Notes: generated by a model not told the origin, from the letters alone. A stretch of DNA of 64,000 bases from Schizochytrium sp. TIO01 (GCA_004764695.1 SMSO01000037.1:4338337-4402336), one strand, 5' to 3'; shown: positions 39,962-52,125, counted from the stretch's first letter. Numbers and translations: made by a program.

Positions 39962-39992
<31 letters not shown>
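39962..39992. repeat. (CTAT)n array
   Basis: Seven to eight perfect CTAT units, then a decayed tail with TAGCTATATAGCTA palindromes to about 40030. Confidence 0.9.
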
Positions 39993-40351
39993 AATAGCTA
40001 TATAGCTATCTATCTATAAATAGCTAGATAACAGCTATCTATTATCACCCTCTGGGCGCTCACTACTCTCCCCGAAAAGGCCTCCGTGGTCGACGCAGAG
40101 CAGGTCTTTAAATCGGCCTTATACGATGCACAAAGAACGCAGAACAGGACCACATGCGCGTGCCACAGCCATAGGTAGCTAGCTAGCTAGCTACTTATGC
40201 GCCCAATCTGCTGCCACATCTTTGGAGAGACCGGCGCCCAGGAGGTGGTCCGTTTTGATGTTCACTCGAGGTGGGCTTTGGTGCTCATCACACACACACT
40301 CACGCACTCTCAAAGAACATCCATGTCAATATGTTGTATTTCTTCTGTGAT

Positions 40352-40410
40352 AGCAATAATGGCAATAACAGCAATAACAGCAATAACAGCAATAATGGCA
40401 ATAATGGCGA
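40352..40410. repeat. (GCAATAACA)n nonanucleotide array
   Basis: About six 9-bp units of GCAATAACA/GCAATAATG. Translation gives an artefactual AITAITAIM run. Confidence 0.85.
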
Positions 40411-40857
40411 TGGAGAAGAAAGAGGGAGGGAGCCTTAGTGCCTAGCTAGGGAGGGCCTACGTGCTTCAAGTTCGCAAAAGGTGCGTTTTACTGGGCTTTC
40501 TTTGGGACTTCAAGGTTAGGCATGCGAGGATGTGGTAGCGCGAATGCATCCCATCGGGTGGGTAGGTGCTACGTGTGGTTTGCTGTGCTGGTTTCTTTCA
40601 CCGTCTTCAATTTGCGCTACGAGTCCGCGTGCGTGTCCTTTCGGCGTTCTTTCTGCATTCTCGAAGGACGCCTCGAGGCTGTTTCTTATTGGTGCTGCGC
40701 CCGCCTTCTTTTCCCGAGAGTTCGAAAGCATTTGTTTAGCTCAGACTCGTGCTCCAGCGATCGAGCCTCCATTGTCTCCTCTACATACATACACACTCAC
40801 AAAAAGAACACACCCACGCACCTCAAAGAAGGTTCAGGAAAAGAAACACTCAGGAGG

Positions 40858-40910
40858 ATATACATACATACATACATACATACATACATTTCACGTACAT
40901 ACATACATAC
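40858..40910. repeat. (CATA)n array, second copy
   Basis: Two perfect CATA blocks (about 40858-40889 and 40896-40910) separated by a few bases. Confidence 0.9.
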
Positions 40911-41304
40911 AGACAAACCCACTACTACTACTGCTACTGCTAGAGAGACCACCTCCTTCCTTCTCTCTCTCTTCTTTTCTTGTACATCATTAGAATAAGA
41001 ACGCTAATAAGAACCAATAATAAAACAATAAAACGAAGACAATTAATCGCCATGCAGGCCTCTCGATGCGTCGTACGTATGAGAGCATACTTATCGCAGC
41101 GAGTGCGTGTTTTCGCGAGGCCTCGTTTCTCGTGTTTGCATCTCGAGCAGCGAACGTTCTCGGTTGTCGATCGCCATCGGGTTTGGCTTCGTCAGAGGTG
41201 GTTACTGACACGTGCAGAGGCGGCGCTGCCAGCTGCTCCAGCTTCTTCAGGCTTCTCCAGAGCCTGAAATCTGCTGAAAGCACCGCAGAACTGGGCACGC
41301 CCTC

Positions 41305-41392
41305 CTTGCTTGCTTTGCTTGCTTTGCTTGCTTTGCTTGCGTTGCTTGCGTTGCTTGCGTTGCTTGCGTTGTTGCTTGTTTGCTTGCTTTCG
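41305..41392. repeat. (CTTGCTTTG / CTTGCGTTG)n array
   Basis: About nine 9-bp units in two homogeneous blocks, TTGCTTTGC then TTGCGTTGC. The block structure points to recent tandem expansion of two variants. Confidence 0.9.
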
Positions 41393-41826
41393 TAGTCTTT
41401 GCGGGCTCGCGTGCTTGCCTCATCGTCGGCCTGTTTGTTCGCCTGCGTGCTTGTCCTGTCTCTGGTTCAGGTTGTTCAGGTTGCTTTCTCGATGCTGCGA
41501 GCATGCGCTTGGAGCCAGGAGAACAGGGTTCTGGACGATGCGGAGTCCAGGACTCTCGCTGGAAACGTGGTCAAGCCTGCATTTTAAGCCGCTCCGCTTC
41601 TTTTCCTTGCGCTTGTGGAGGTTCTCAACTCTGAGGCGAATGCTTTTGGCGTCTAGCCCAGCCTAGCACTGTCCTACGCCCTCTGTTTACTTGCAAGTGT
41701 TCTGTTCATGTCGGGAGCCTGAGGTTTCTTCATCTTCTTTGAAGAGGACAAAACGAAGAGATAAAATCGAGCCTCTGAGGCGTAGCATGTATTTCTATGT
41801 ATTTCTATGTACAACTATTCATTTTT

Positions 41827-41873
41827 AATTAATTATTTAATTAATTAATTAATTAAATAAATAAATAAAATAA
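41827..41873. repeat. (TTAA)n palindromic tract
   Basis: AATTAATT repeats followed by AAATAAAT, about 45 bp of pure A/T. Confidence 0.85.
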
Positions 41874-41937
41874 AAGGGTAGAAACATAAAAATAAAGAGT
41901 GATGGAAAAGGGGTGTTACACTCCATCAATATCTAGC

Positions 41938-42000
41938 TTTTTATTTTTATTTTTATTTTTATTTTTATTTTTATTTTTATTTTTATTTTTATTTTTATTT
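41938..42000. repeat. (TTTTTA)n hexanucleotide array
   Basis: About ten near-perfect TTTTTA units, immediately followed by AAAAAATTAAAAAAAATTAA. Strong strand asymmetry, T-rich on the plus strand. Confidence 0.92.
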
Positions 42001-44266
42001 AAAAAATTAAAAAAAATTAAAGTTTCGAAATTTTATAACTCGAACCCTTTTAGAATGGAAAATAGGCCCTATATTTCCATTCAATCAATTTTAAGTTTTG
42101 CTTAATTTAATTTTGAAAAAGGTGGAAAGAAACAAAGACTTGTCCTCGTAGAGCGAGAGAGTGAAGAAGACAAAAGAGAGTGCGGTGCTCGTTCAGTCAG
42201 ACGAAGTGCCGCCAAAGCGGACTAAATGCCATCATCGATAGGCTTAGTATCCAACTTTAACTCTGGGCAGTGATAATGAAAATGACCTTGTGAATGCTTG
42301 CTTGAAGCGATCGCGCTCGCAAGCTTCAAAACCGAGAGAGTTCGAACGGCGTGCGTGCGTCAGAACCCAAGGCAGGCTGAAAACCTGGAACCTGGTGGGA
42401 CTGTTCAGACTCGTAGCAGTCTGGCATTGCTCCATTGCTCCAGGCTCAAATATGGCCGCTACCATCGCCTGGATCGATTGCGCGTGCGACTCGGAGTTTG
42501 GTAATTTGACAGATCATGAGCGGCAGAAAGAAAGACAGCAGAAAGACAGCAGAAAGACGGGAAAGAGGAAATCAAGGAAGCATGGGGTTGGAACTGGAAG
42601 AAAGGAAAGAGAAAAGACCATAATAGTAGCCAAGTTTTTTTGTTTTAGTTTTTCACTTTTCACTTCTTTCAAATTTGGAAAGGAAAGTTCTTTTCTGCTT
42701 AAAAAAATATTGTAGTTATTTTCGTAGAGGCCTACCGTGAGAGAGAAGGAAGACCATGAATACCTACTACATCGGCTTAAAGGAACATGCGAACCTGTTC
42801 CTAATGCCTAACCGTTTGCTGGCCAACTCTCTCACTCACTGACTCTCTGTGACCTATGGTTATGCAAATAAGTAAGTAGGAAATATAATAAATTGATAAA
42901 TTAGAAGGAGAACTTTCATCGTTTTGATAGACTGATCAACCACTCGTCCTGAGTTCTAGTTCAACCTTGTAGCTGCCAAGTTTAAGGCAACATATGCCGA
43001 GGGCAACGTTGCAATACAGCTAGTGCGCGGATTTACATTTCTCAATTCAAACCTCTTGCAAAAATTTTTTTAAAAAAATTAAGAGGCTATTTTCGAGGAG
43101 TAAGCGAGATGATTAATTTGGGATCGCATATGATCAAATTCTCAGGATTTGTAAACGCTCTGGTCAACGCGTATTCTTATATAAAAACACACTACATCAA
43201 TCATTAAGATGAACAAGTAAGATAATGACAATACTTGTAAGTCATATCAAGATTGGGGTATAACTTGGACATTCATGTTGCTCTGAGGCTAGGTATTCCA
43301 TTTTAAATATCTATGAGTCCTTTCGATAGCATCACAAACTATAGATTTCTTTGTGGAAGGTTTATGATGATTGGTGTCTTAGCATTCTTTCCACTTCTTT
43401 GACTGTGAGCAAGGAACAAAGCTTTCAACGGGAATATTGCTTGAGGTATTGCAAAGCTTCTTACAAAGAATACCTGTCCTTTCGAATGGTTTCAGTTATA
43501 ATCTAATCGAAGAGAAGAAATGCCAAATAAGCGTTGAGAGAAGGGATTTCATAATATTTGCCAATTCAACTATTCATTTACCATATTGCTCCTTTTTATC
43601 AAGTAAAATATGGTTCTGCATCAGCAACTTTTCATTCGCTCTCAACTTTCTTTCTTTTTCTTGAAAAAAGAGATTTCCGCACTTCTCTCGCAATTTTTTT
43701 TAACAAATCTAGCATACCGTTAACTCCATCGGCATAAAACGAAATCACTCTCTATTGATCGTTCGAGGTAGTTGAGTTTTTCTGGAAAATGTTTCTACAA
43801 AATGAAAGTACGCATCGTCCTTCTCAATTAGGGCGTGGCAGAGAATGTTTTCGAAGGCCATTGCTACCGGTGTTAATTCCTGAACGCTTCCTCTTCATTT
43901 TTGCGGTTGTTGGAAGATATTTTAGCAGCGTTGGGCAAATCTACTTCAAGAACTACGAAAGGAGATTTAGCAATTTACCAGACCACCCTAACAATAAATA
44001 TATGTGGTTACAACTGTGCACACATATCTCAAATCACTTGTTTTAGGGGCGTTTGGAACTTTGAGAGCACTTGCCCAATTTCCTCTTGATGTCACAGCTC
44101 ATGGCTATCCAGGTAATTTAATTTTAATTTTTTTTTAACAAAAACCTATGACAGTCTATGGCATCATAGCAACAACTTATACCCGCTTCAAAGGAAAAGC
44201 TTTGGTAGACAAAAACTTCGGCATATGGGTTTGCGGATACCGAGTTATGAGGTCCGATTTGAATAG

Positions 44267-44304
44267 AGCAGGAGGTCAACGATCGAGCCAGCAAACCTCC
44301 TGCT
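44267..44304. repeat. Perfect inverted repeat (10-bp stem)
   Basis: AGCAGGAGGT at 44267-44276 pairs with ACCTCCTGCT at 44295-44304 across an 18-base loop. It sits at the left edge of an island (about 44267-44430) less AT-rich than its surroundings. Confidence 0.7.
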
Positions 44305-44604
44305 AACCATTCATAGTTCCATCGTCACGACCAAGTCCAGGAGGATGTCGCCCACCTTCCCCACCTTGTTGCCGACGAACAAACGTCCTTACTCAATCAA
44401 GCCATGTGCTGCTTGAGGAGCCCTAGTGATGCCAATAATCAGATTCAGAATAATCTCCTACCATAGCGACGAAGTGGGCGCTTAGCTTTGCTTAATCTCG
44501 TAGGACAATCAAGTGCAGAGAACGTAGAACTCCTTCATATCGCATAACTTACTTCAAGGCACGGAGATGTTACCAAAATAGGCAGGCAATGTACTAGGTA
44601 CCTG

Positions 44605-44658
44605 AGTATGACATTGAAGGGAAACGTAGGTAGTATGACATTGAAGGGAAACACAGGT
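44605..44658. repeat. 27-bp tandem duplication
   Basis: Two adjacent 27-bp units starting AGTATGACATTGAAGGGAAA, at 44605-44631 and 44632-44658, differing at about two positions. Both end in AGGT and are followed by AGTACTAG. Confidence 0.9.
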
Positions 44659-47600
44659 AGTACTAGATGTTAATTTTCGAGGAGGGGGGAGAACCTGAAA
44701 GGCTATCTCTGGAATCAATCCTACAGTTTTCAAGAAAAGTTTGGGGCTTGAAGCAACCTGCAACTAAGAATAATGAAATGTTTTATTTTACGAATTTAGG
44801 AAATTTAAATTGTTCTTTAAATAAAATAATAAAATAATATACACTTACAAATAGTAATATTTTTAAAATTAAAACTTTGAAAAACAAACAGAAAAGCATT
44901 TTCTCATTACATGCACTTAAATTGTTTTTGTTTATCATTTACCAATATTGTTTCCCGAAAAACACAGATGGAAAGAAAGTAAAAATGCGTGAGAATTCAT
45001 CAACGATCGAGCGATCACTTGATTGGTGGGTGGGGTGGTTCTAGCTAGCTAGAGACTCCGCAAGAGTACTATAGAAAATATGTTTCCTACATTTAGCATT
45101 GGAATGATCAATCATTTTTGGGGGGAGGAAGGGGGTCGTATAAATTCCAAATATGTCTGTAAATGGTGAGGGGAGTTCTTGTCATAGGGAATTGATTATG
45201 GGCCTATACGATTTCTTAAACCATATAAGTTGAGCTGAATTTCCATCAAACAGAATGATAATATCCCCTGCCTTCAGGAGTCAATTTTATTTGCAACCTA
45301 ACATTACATCTCGCTTTCTCAATGATGTTTTGCTTTTCTTCTTAATGACTGCATGAGCTAATGCTCCAAAGAGTCGTGCTTTACCAGACATGTGAGAAGG
45401 CTTCATTTTCATTTTTTATTTGCCAATATGAAGACAAACCTGAACAACTTCGAACCACATTTATCTAAAGGAAGTTTTTCCAGCGAACACCAAAACAGAA
45501 AACTATTTTTTTAGGCTTCTTAGTTTTGTATTTGGACTTCCTCTGAACAGGGCATCGTGCGTTACCAAAGCACCCATCTGTTGATGTTATAATGTTGTGT
45601 AGAGAGGGGACAATCAACGGTGCTATAGGAGCAGCCATTTCCAGCCTAGGGTATGAAAACTAGGTCTGACTCGCTGACAACCTACATTAAAAAACAGTAG
45701 AAAGAACACTATTAAAAAATGAAGTTCGAAGAAAGAATGTAAATATATGAGTAAAATACTCATTAGGAGAAGCTGATCAGGAAATAAAAAGAAAAAGAAA
45801 GCTAATCAGGATAGACAGATTTAAAAAAAAAAAAATGTAAATTATGAAGAGGCCTATTTATATGTTGAAAACAAGCTAACCGATTTCATACTAGTAGAGG
45901 TAGAGGGAAAGAAAGTAATAGATAGCCGAGGGGTTCCGATTTATTTGCGATCGTTTAGTAGGAGTACCCTTTTTCTATTGTGCCATTGCAGAAAGTCGAG
46001 CTTGGAAACTCTCGATGGTACCTCCTGCATAGTGCTACAGGTGCGGTAATAGGTATACCCTAATACTACATTACCAACCACAAGCGAGGATATGGTCAGC
46101 ACATAATTTCGGCAAGTTCGTACACATAAATTATGTGAAAAGCAGTAGATACCCCTAATTTATGCGTTTGGCTGCTTGGCGACCTCAATGAGGAAAAACT
46201 TTCTTGCAGAATACGATGCAGTCTTCTAGCTCCAACTGAGGCAAACTCTATGGAAAAATATGAAGCGAGTTGTCCAGAAAGGGCAGGCCCAACCTCTTTC
46301 TCTACTTCCGTGTTCTACAGAAGCTTCAATTACTCAAATAGACTGCACTCAGTAGAGTTCTGTGGTTGGCTGGCTGATATGCGACTTATGTATGTGACTG
46401 TGTGAGCGAGGTACCTCCTCTACTAGATATCGATGAGTGGGTTGTAAAGACAGAAAATCTATGAATCGTAGGTTCTGAATGTCTTGAATTGAGTTTTTGT
46501 TCAGGTGAGATGATGCTTAGAAAAATACCCGACTGTTGAGAGAGCATCATAGTTTTAATACAGTATGCTTGCATGAAGAATTTCCGACACTGCATATTTG
46601 GCTCGATTGACGGTGACGAAAGAACAAGAAAAGAATAAAAATGGAATAACATATGGATAATATTTGCTAATAGGCAGTTAGTATATTACTCAGGCTGTCA
46701 CCACTGGTTTGATGCAAACGTTCAGCCGGGAACAGAATATACGGAAAATATACGAGGAACTGGACAAGGCTCAATTTTGACCACCGAAGAAGAAAACACA
46801 CATGACAAATAATTACAAATAATAATGAATAAAATAATATAAAATATCGAATTAAAAAAATTAAAAAATTAAAAAATATTCTGCTAAATCGGATTTGGAC
46901 GACGCCAATTAATATATGGGAAATTATGATGAGAACTATCAATTCGGAGTTTATTGAGATTTAATCATGTCTATGCCTGTGCTAATACATGATGAACCCA
47001 CGCACCTTCTATTTAAAAATCGATATTGCGATAAAAAAAGATTACAAATTGGTGACTCTGTGCGCAATTTTCCGATCGTGTTAGCAACTTGCGCATATCG
47101 TATTTGAGCAGTTAACATCTCAAAGCATTTTGTCGAGCTTTTGCTCAATATTACGCTTGGCCAATGCATACTGTTGATAATAACGAGCTTATATTATTGC
47201 CAAGCGTTTATGTCGTTCATGTTGAGGTGAAAGTGTTGTTGTAAACTATAAGATCAAAAATAGGTTTAGTGGGCCATAAACTTAGCGAGAGGAAAGAACC
47301 CAAATGCGTTAGAGTAGTTGTAAAAATGTATGTATCGTTTTATTTATTTATTGTAGAGCAAATAAATCAATGCACTATGTATCGTTGACTGCTATTCTTA
47401 GCCTAAGGCGAACTTTATGTCAAGCTAAAGGGCTACATGAAAAGATCATTTATAACATTGGACGAAGCACTTTGTATCGTCACTTTCAAGTATTGAATTT
47501 GTGTATTTCACCTTGCATTAGTAAAAGGATTAAAAGTTAAATTAGCTGTATTTATTTAAAACCAATTTTGAATAGTTTCCTTACCTCCCCCTATTGACGG

Positions 47601-49531
47601 TGACCTCATTTTGCATTTCTCATTTTTAGCTGAATTCGACCTATATATGTTGAATCAACACTTTAATTTTTTTAAATAGCAAAATTCGTTTACACCGTAG
47701 CTACTCTGTGTCAAAATCCAGCAAAAAACTTCTCTCAACACAATTAGCTGTTTACTGTGTAACTTTCTTCTGGGCGAAATTAGAGAGAACGATAGAATGG
47801 ATTCTAATACGTAATACATCTACGCTTATTTTGTGGTAGTATTGACTGTTGAGAAGGTATGAGCTTAAATTTTGCTTCGTGACTCTCGCATTTGCTTTAA
47901 TTGATCTTTATCTTTAAAATGGATTTATATTATAAGCGGGCTAGCCTACAAAGCTAAAATTCGAGAGTTGACTTGGAAATTTTGATTGATGCACTAGCCA
48001 CGCGACTCTTACCCAACCTTCAAAGGTACCGGGAGGCTGACTACGTCAAACCATCCCATGAATCCTGTTTAGCGAAAGCGGCATACCGTTACAGGAAATG
48101 AGAAGCACTTTCGCCGCAACGACCAGCCAGGTGTTAAGTATCACAGAGTCTTATCTTGCCTCTCCTTTACTGGATTACTTGCATAAAAGCTCAGATGAAA
48201 ACATAGCGCCACTTATGGCTAGGTAGCCCTTTGCAACTTGAAGGACCGGTTGTGTGTACCATTATACCAATCGACCAGCTATTTTTCTGTATCTCTGGTT
48301 GGTCAGTGAAGACATGCAAACACCTTTTCTTGAGTACCCAGGTAGTGAACATTACATAGAAATGGTGAACAGAGAGTTAACAGAGCTCGCAAGCTTTATA
48401 CTTAATGGTCATAAGCAAGCCTAGCGAATAAGCCTGGCATATAGGTGGCTCTATAAATGTGCAGAGTGAAGGCGCGCGCCAAGTAGCGCAAGCCTGAACT
48501 GGCGAAATGGAGGCTGCGGTGTCCACCGGCCGTTAAAGATAAAACAAATTGAAAGTTTACTAATTCTTATTAGAATTGTAATTACTTTAAAAATTATTTA
48601 ATCAACTCTGAATTAGTATAATTCAACGAAAACTACCAAAACCGGATGTTCGGACCCAACTTGAGCAAGATGTTTTACGCCTTCAAAAGACATCGAGGAT
48701 CCTCGCAAGGAACATTTACTTTTCCAAGACTTCGAGCGTAGCATAGTGACATTCGAATGGCCAGAGCTATCAGTATAACGAGTAGATCAGTATATTGCAA
48801 AAGTTTTCGAAACCCTTTTTGTTCTCTAGTTCTACTCAAAAACTTTGAATGACGAAAATTCAGGCTCTTCTGGGCTTATCATATACAATATATAAAGTTC
48901 GCGTGCACATATCTAAGATTTTCGAGTCTCCTTGACAGCGATACCCCATCCACGAGCAGTGATATCCATGTGAAGACATAGTACGTAGGCGCAGTTTAAT
49001 TTCCACAGGTTGTAGATCCTATATAGGTAGGCCTATATATTTAATAAATAATTAATTAATATTTTTTAATTTAAAATTTAAAATTAACTTTTAAAAAAGT
49101 AAAATTTGAGACTTCAAACTGGACAAAAGCAATCGAGCCCGCACGCGTATTTGGCTTTCCCCTTCTAATCACTGTCGACCGGTCCGTCATGGACTCCAAA
49201 TCGAATTTTCCTTTTGAAAGACGCATATTTATGCTATTGCGAACCATAAGAAGCAGGTACAATGCAAGCAACTTAGAATATCAGGGCCAGTTTTATGCAT
49301 CTCGTCTTGGTTTGGGGATGCTATTAAAACATTACTTAGTACTACTTTTATTGGGGGTAGTAGAAGCCTTAACAATCTTAACAATATATACAAAAATCGC
49401 TTAACGAGAACTGAATCTTAGTATAGAGACATTCTTTCAAAATATATATAATATAATTAGTAAATCAATTTAGGCCTAGTTCAGAGTTGCTAGTAAACTA
49501 GTTTACTCTATTTGATTATATATAGATATAC

Positions 49532-49565
49532 ATACACACATATATATATATATATATAGATATCC
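49532..49565. repeat. (TA)n-rich tract
   Basis: CACATATATATATATATATAG followed by the imperfect palindrome TATCCTATATTAGGATATA at about 49560-49578. Confidence 0.75.
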
Positions 49566-50025
49566 TATATTAGGATATATAATCTGATTACTATCAACTG
49601 TATCTACCAGACCTTACGTTGAATTGAATATACTTATATTTATCTGATTGTTTAAAAAAAGACGGGCTTTCTTACCATTTTACTCCAAAACACTGATTAA
49701 GTAATATGCTTGATGCTTTCACCTGACTCTTCCATAGTGTAAAGACGTACTCAAGTAGCGTATGACTGGTGAGCGAATTTAGTCGGCATTTCCAGTAATA
49801 GAAAACTGTGCTGTGCGTACAGTGCCCATAATGATTTTGCTGCCATCAAATTCTTGGCCACAATCTTATAAAATTCGTAAGAATTACGATATACTATCAT
49901 TCGACATGCGGAGAATTCAAAACAGATCAAATTTTGGTTTTACAAGATTTCTGGAATACAAACCTCTGGTTTAAAAAGAGAACTCGCGCGCCCCACGCGA
50001 ACATAACGTTTTTAAAGCCTAGGTT

Positions 50026-52125
50026 TTAGGTAGGAACAAACTCTGCAGGCCCATGCAAATCAACGAAGTTCATTAGCAGAGATAATATACAGAGAAGGGC
50101 CACTACCAAGCGGGAAATAGATAGTGAAGAAGGAGAAGGAGAAGGATGAGGAGAGGGCATCGTGCTCTTCGAAGACACGAAAGTAGATTTATCGGCCATC
50201 ACGACAGGTTCAGTATCTTGGCCAGCTTCCACAGACTTGTTTTGAGGAGGAGATGGAGAGCAGGCTCTTTCATTAAGCTGTGAAACAGTCTGAACCTCAG
50301 CTTCTGTGCAATGCACAAAAACATTTTCTGGTTTGCCCTCTACCGAGTCTGATTGGGTTGCCGAGTCTGATACACTAACTTCGATTTGTGTTGCTGATTC
50401 CGAAACAGAAACCTCGGTGGTCTGCATTCCCGTTGACGTAGTTTCTAGTTTTCTTTGAAGAGCGACATCCAAAACGTTAAGAGGATCCGTGTCAAAATCT
50501 GTCTGCGACGATGAGGTGCACACGTCATAAACTGCTGTTTCGGTTTCATCAGGCGGTAGCGAGGCCACGTCTGTGGAGGTGTTTAAATGCTCCACGGAAC
50601 AATGCTTGGAAGCAAAGGCTGCAAGTTCTTCGTTGTCACGTTTTAAATCCTCTGCAAGATTCCGTAATTTCTGAACTTCATCTTCAAGTGCGTCCCGCTC
50701 AGACTGAAGACGTCTTAAATCTCTTGCAAGCTCCTCTGCAGCATCGCCACTTTGGGGAGAAGATACATCACCTGTAAAACTAACAGAAGTACTCAACGGC
50801 GAGCCCATTGACAATGTAGAAGCGGATCGAACAGACACGGACCTACTGCTATTCCCTCGCTTAGATGACGAGCGCTTAACCCTCTTTATGGGGAGAGAAG
50901 ATTTAGCTTTACTTACTTGAGCTTCTCCGAGTTGTTTTTTCAGTTCAGAGTTTTTCTCCTCAAGCTCCGTAATACACTGCCTGAGATCTTCAATCGTCAG
51001 TCTTTGCTCCTCTAACAAAGATTGGTTCTTTGAGCGTTCCTCGTTAAGGTCGTCAATGTCTTTTCCAGCTAGGTCAGTCTCCGTAGTTGCATCTTCAAGT
51101 TGCAGCTTTGACCCAGGAGCATTCATTGGTGACCCGGGCTGCTCTTCAGCCGGGCTCATATCTTCGACAGACGTTTCATCTTGAACAACTGCTTCTTTGT
51201 CGAGACCGTTGCTACCGTCTTCTGTCACAACCTCTCTGCTGCTTTTGGTATCTATATCGGGCATTTCGAGATCATGAATCGATGTGCTTTTCTCGCTCTT
51301 TTTTAAAATATTCTGAAGTTTAGACTCAAGTGTCTCAATATTACATTTTAATACGGTTTCCCTTGCACAGTGGTCCTCAGTCACACTAGACATCTTCTCT
51401 TCAAAATCTCGCTGAAGTACGTTACACTTGGTAGTCCAACGAGATTCCCAATCATCCTTGAGAGCCTTCAATTCTCGTTCTATCGCGTCCTTTTCTTCCC
51501 TTAATGTGATTTGCTTGTTTTCAATATCTTTTTTGAGACGCTCATTCTCTGCCTTGAGACTACCCTGAATAGCTTCACAGTCTTCCTTTTTATTTTTTTC
51601 GCTCTCCAGCTGCCGTTCTACATCTTTATATGTCACATTTAACTTATTCAAGGACTCTTTCAGTGTAGAAATGTTTTGTTCTGAGGTCTTGATTGTATTC
51701 ATTTCATTTTCCTGAAGACCACTTTTGTCTGCTAAGACGGATTCAAGTGTCTTAAGATGCCCCGTGAGCGCTTCAACAGACGTTTTACTTTCCTCCAAAG
51801 CAGAGTCGAAGGACAGATCTGTATCTGATATCGTGCGGGTTTGCTGCAGAGAAGATTTGGATGAATCCTTTGCAGTGGATGCTGCTGATTGAGCTCTCGT
51901 CGCCTTCGTTGATGCTTGTGATAGATTTGATGATCGTTGATGGTTTGATTGTTGATGGTTTGACACGGTGTGTTGATTTACTGCGTAGTTGAGTTCTCTT
52001 TCTTGTTTTTCTTGACTGCGATCCTTCATTGCATTTTGTTTGAGGACCTCCTCAAGTGTACTCCAGCCATTGGGATATTCTGGTAGAGCGCCATAGCTCG
52101 GCTTCGGCTTCGGGTTCGAACTCAT
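50026..52125 (-). CDS. Tail-anchored coiled-coil protein
   Basis: About 699 aa from the ATG at 52125; the frame is open upstream to a GTG at 52263 without an earlier ATG. The protein begins with PKPKPSYGALPEYPNGWSTLEEVLKQ and an S/T/Q-rich region. It then has long heptad-rich coiled coils at about 105-300 (ESLNKLNVTYKDVERQLESE, KAENERLKKDIENKQITLRE) and 365-410 (EEQRLTIEDLRQCITELEEK). A Ser-rich patch and a third coil (SERDALEDEVQKLRNLAEDL) follow. Near the C-terminus ESATQIEVSVSDSATQSDSV contains a short repeat. The last 30 residues hold one TM helix (LVVALLCILSLLMNFV) with a short end, as in tail-anchored proteins. This layout resembles Golgi tethers or ER/nuclear-envelope coiled-coil proteins, but no family was recognised. 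Confidence 0.8.
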   Translation of the reverse strand: MSSNPKPKPSYGALPEYPNGWSTLEEVLKQNAMKDRSQEKQERELNYAVNQHTVSNHQQSNHQRSSNLSQASTKATRAQSAASTAKDSSKSSLQQTRTISDTDLSFDSALEESKTSVEALTGHLKTLESVLADKSGLQENEMNTIKTSEQNISTLKESLNKLNVTYKDVERQLESEKNKKEDCEAIQGSLKAENERLKKDIENKQITLREEKDAIERELKALKDDWESRWTTKCNVLQRDFEEKMSSVTEDHCARETVLKCNIETLESKLQNILKKSEKSTSIHDLEMPDIDTKSSREVVTEDGSNGLDKEAVVQDETSVEDMSPAEEQPGSPMNAPGSKLQLEDATTETDLAGKDIDDLNEERSKNQSLLEEQRLTIEDLRQCITELEEKNSELKKQLGEAQVSKAKSSLPIKRVKRSSSKRGNSSRSVSVRSASTLSMGSPLSTSVSFTGDVSSPQSGDAAEELARDLRRLQSERDALEDEVQKLRNLAEDLKRDNEELAAFASKHCSVEHLNTSTDVASLPPDETETAVYDVCTSSSQTDFDTDPLNVLDVALQRKLETTSTGMQTTEVSVSESATQIEVSVSDSATQSDSVEGKPENVFVHCTEAEVQTVSQLNERACSPSPPQNKSVEAGQDTEPVVMADKSTFVSSKSTMPSPHPSPSPSSLSISRLVVALLCILSLLMNFVDLHGPAEFVPT

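Larger units (their letters stand above)
38266..50025. other. 11.7-kb gene-free, microsatellite-rich block
   Basis: No recognisable gene on either strand over nearly 12 kb, against about one per 2-3 kb elsewhere. The left part (38.7-42.0 kb) is a patchwork of perfect tetra-, hexa- and nonanucleotide arrays around a GC-richer core (40.4-41.7 kb). The right part (42.7-50.0 kb) is AT-rich with scattered poly-A/T, a 27-bp tandem duplication and a 10-bp-stem hairpin. Frames of up to 158 codons (40522-40998, 41066-41395, 42290-42715) run through the arrays or overlap in several phases and are rejected. It could be heterochromatin, a centromere or replication-linked region, an eroded mobile element, or host a long non-coding RNA. 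Confidence 0.6.

Noticed and set aside
40522-40998. 158- and 153-codon overlapping plus-strand ORFs
   Set aside because: Two phases are open together and both run through CATA repeats (YIHTYIHTYI), so the length is a repeat effect.
39884-41392. Regular short repeats that might be a CRISPR array
   Set aside because: The units are contiguous 4-9 bp microsatellites without unique spacers, and the genome is eukaryotic.
41066-41395. 109-codon ORF ending in an ALLALLALL run
   Set aside because: The tail is the nonanucleotide array. The GC-rich start overlaps other open frames on both strands.
42290-42715. 141-codon plus-strand ORF with a Lys/Arg-rich end
   Set aside because: Composition follows local purine-rich repeats (AGAAAGACAGC). 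No domain and no supporting neighbour.
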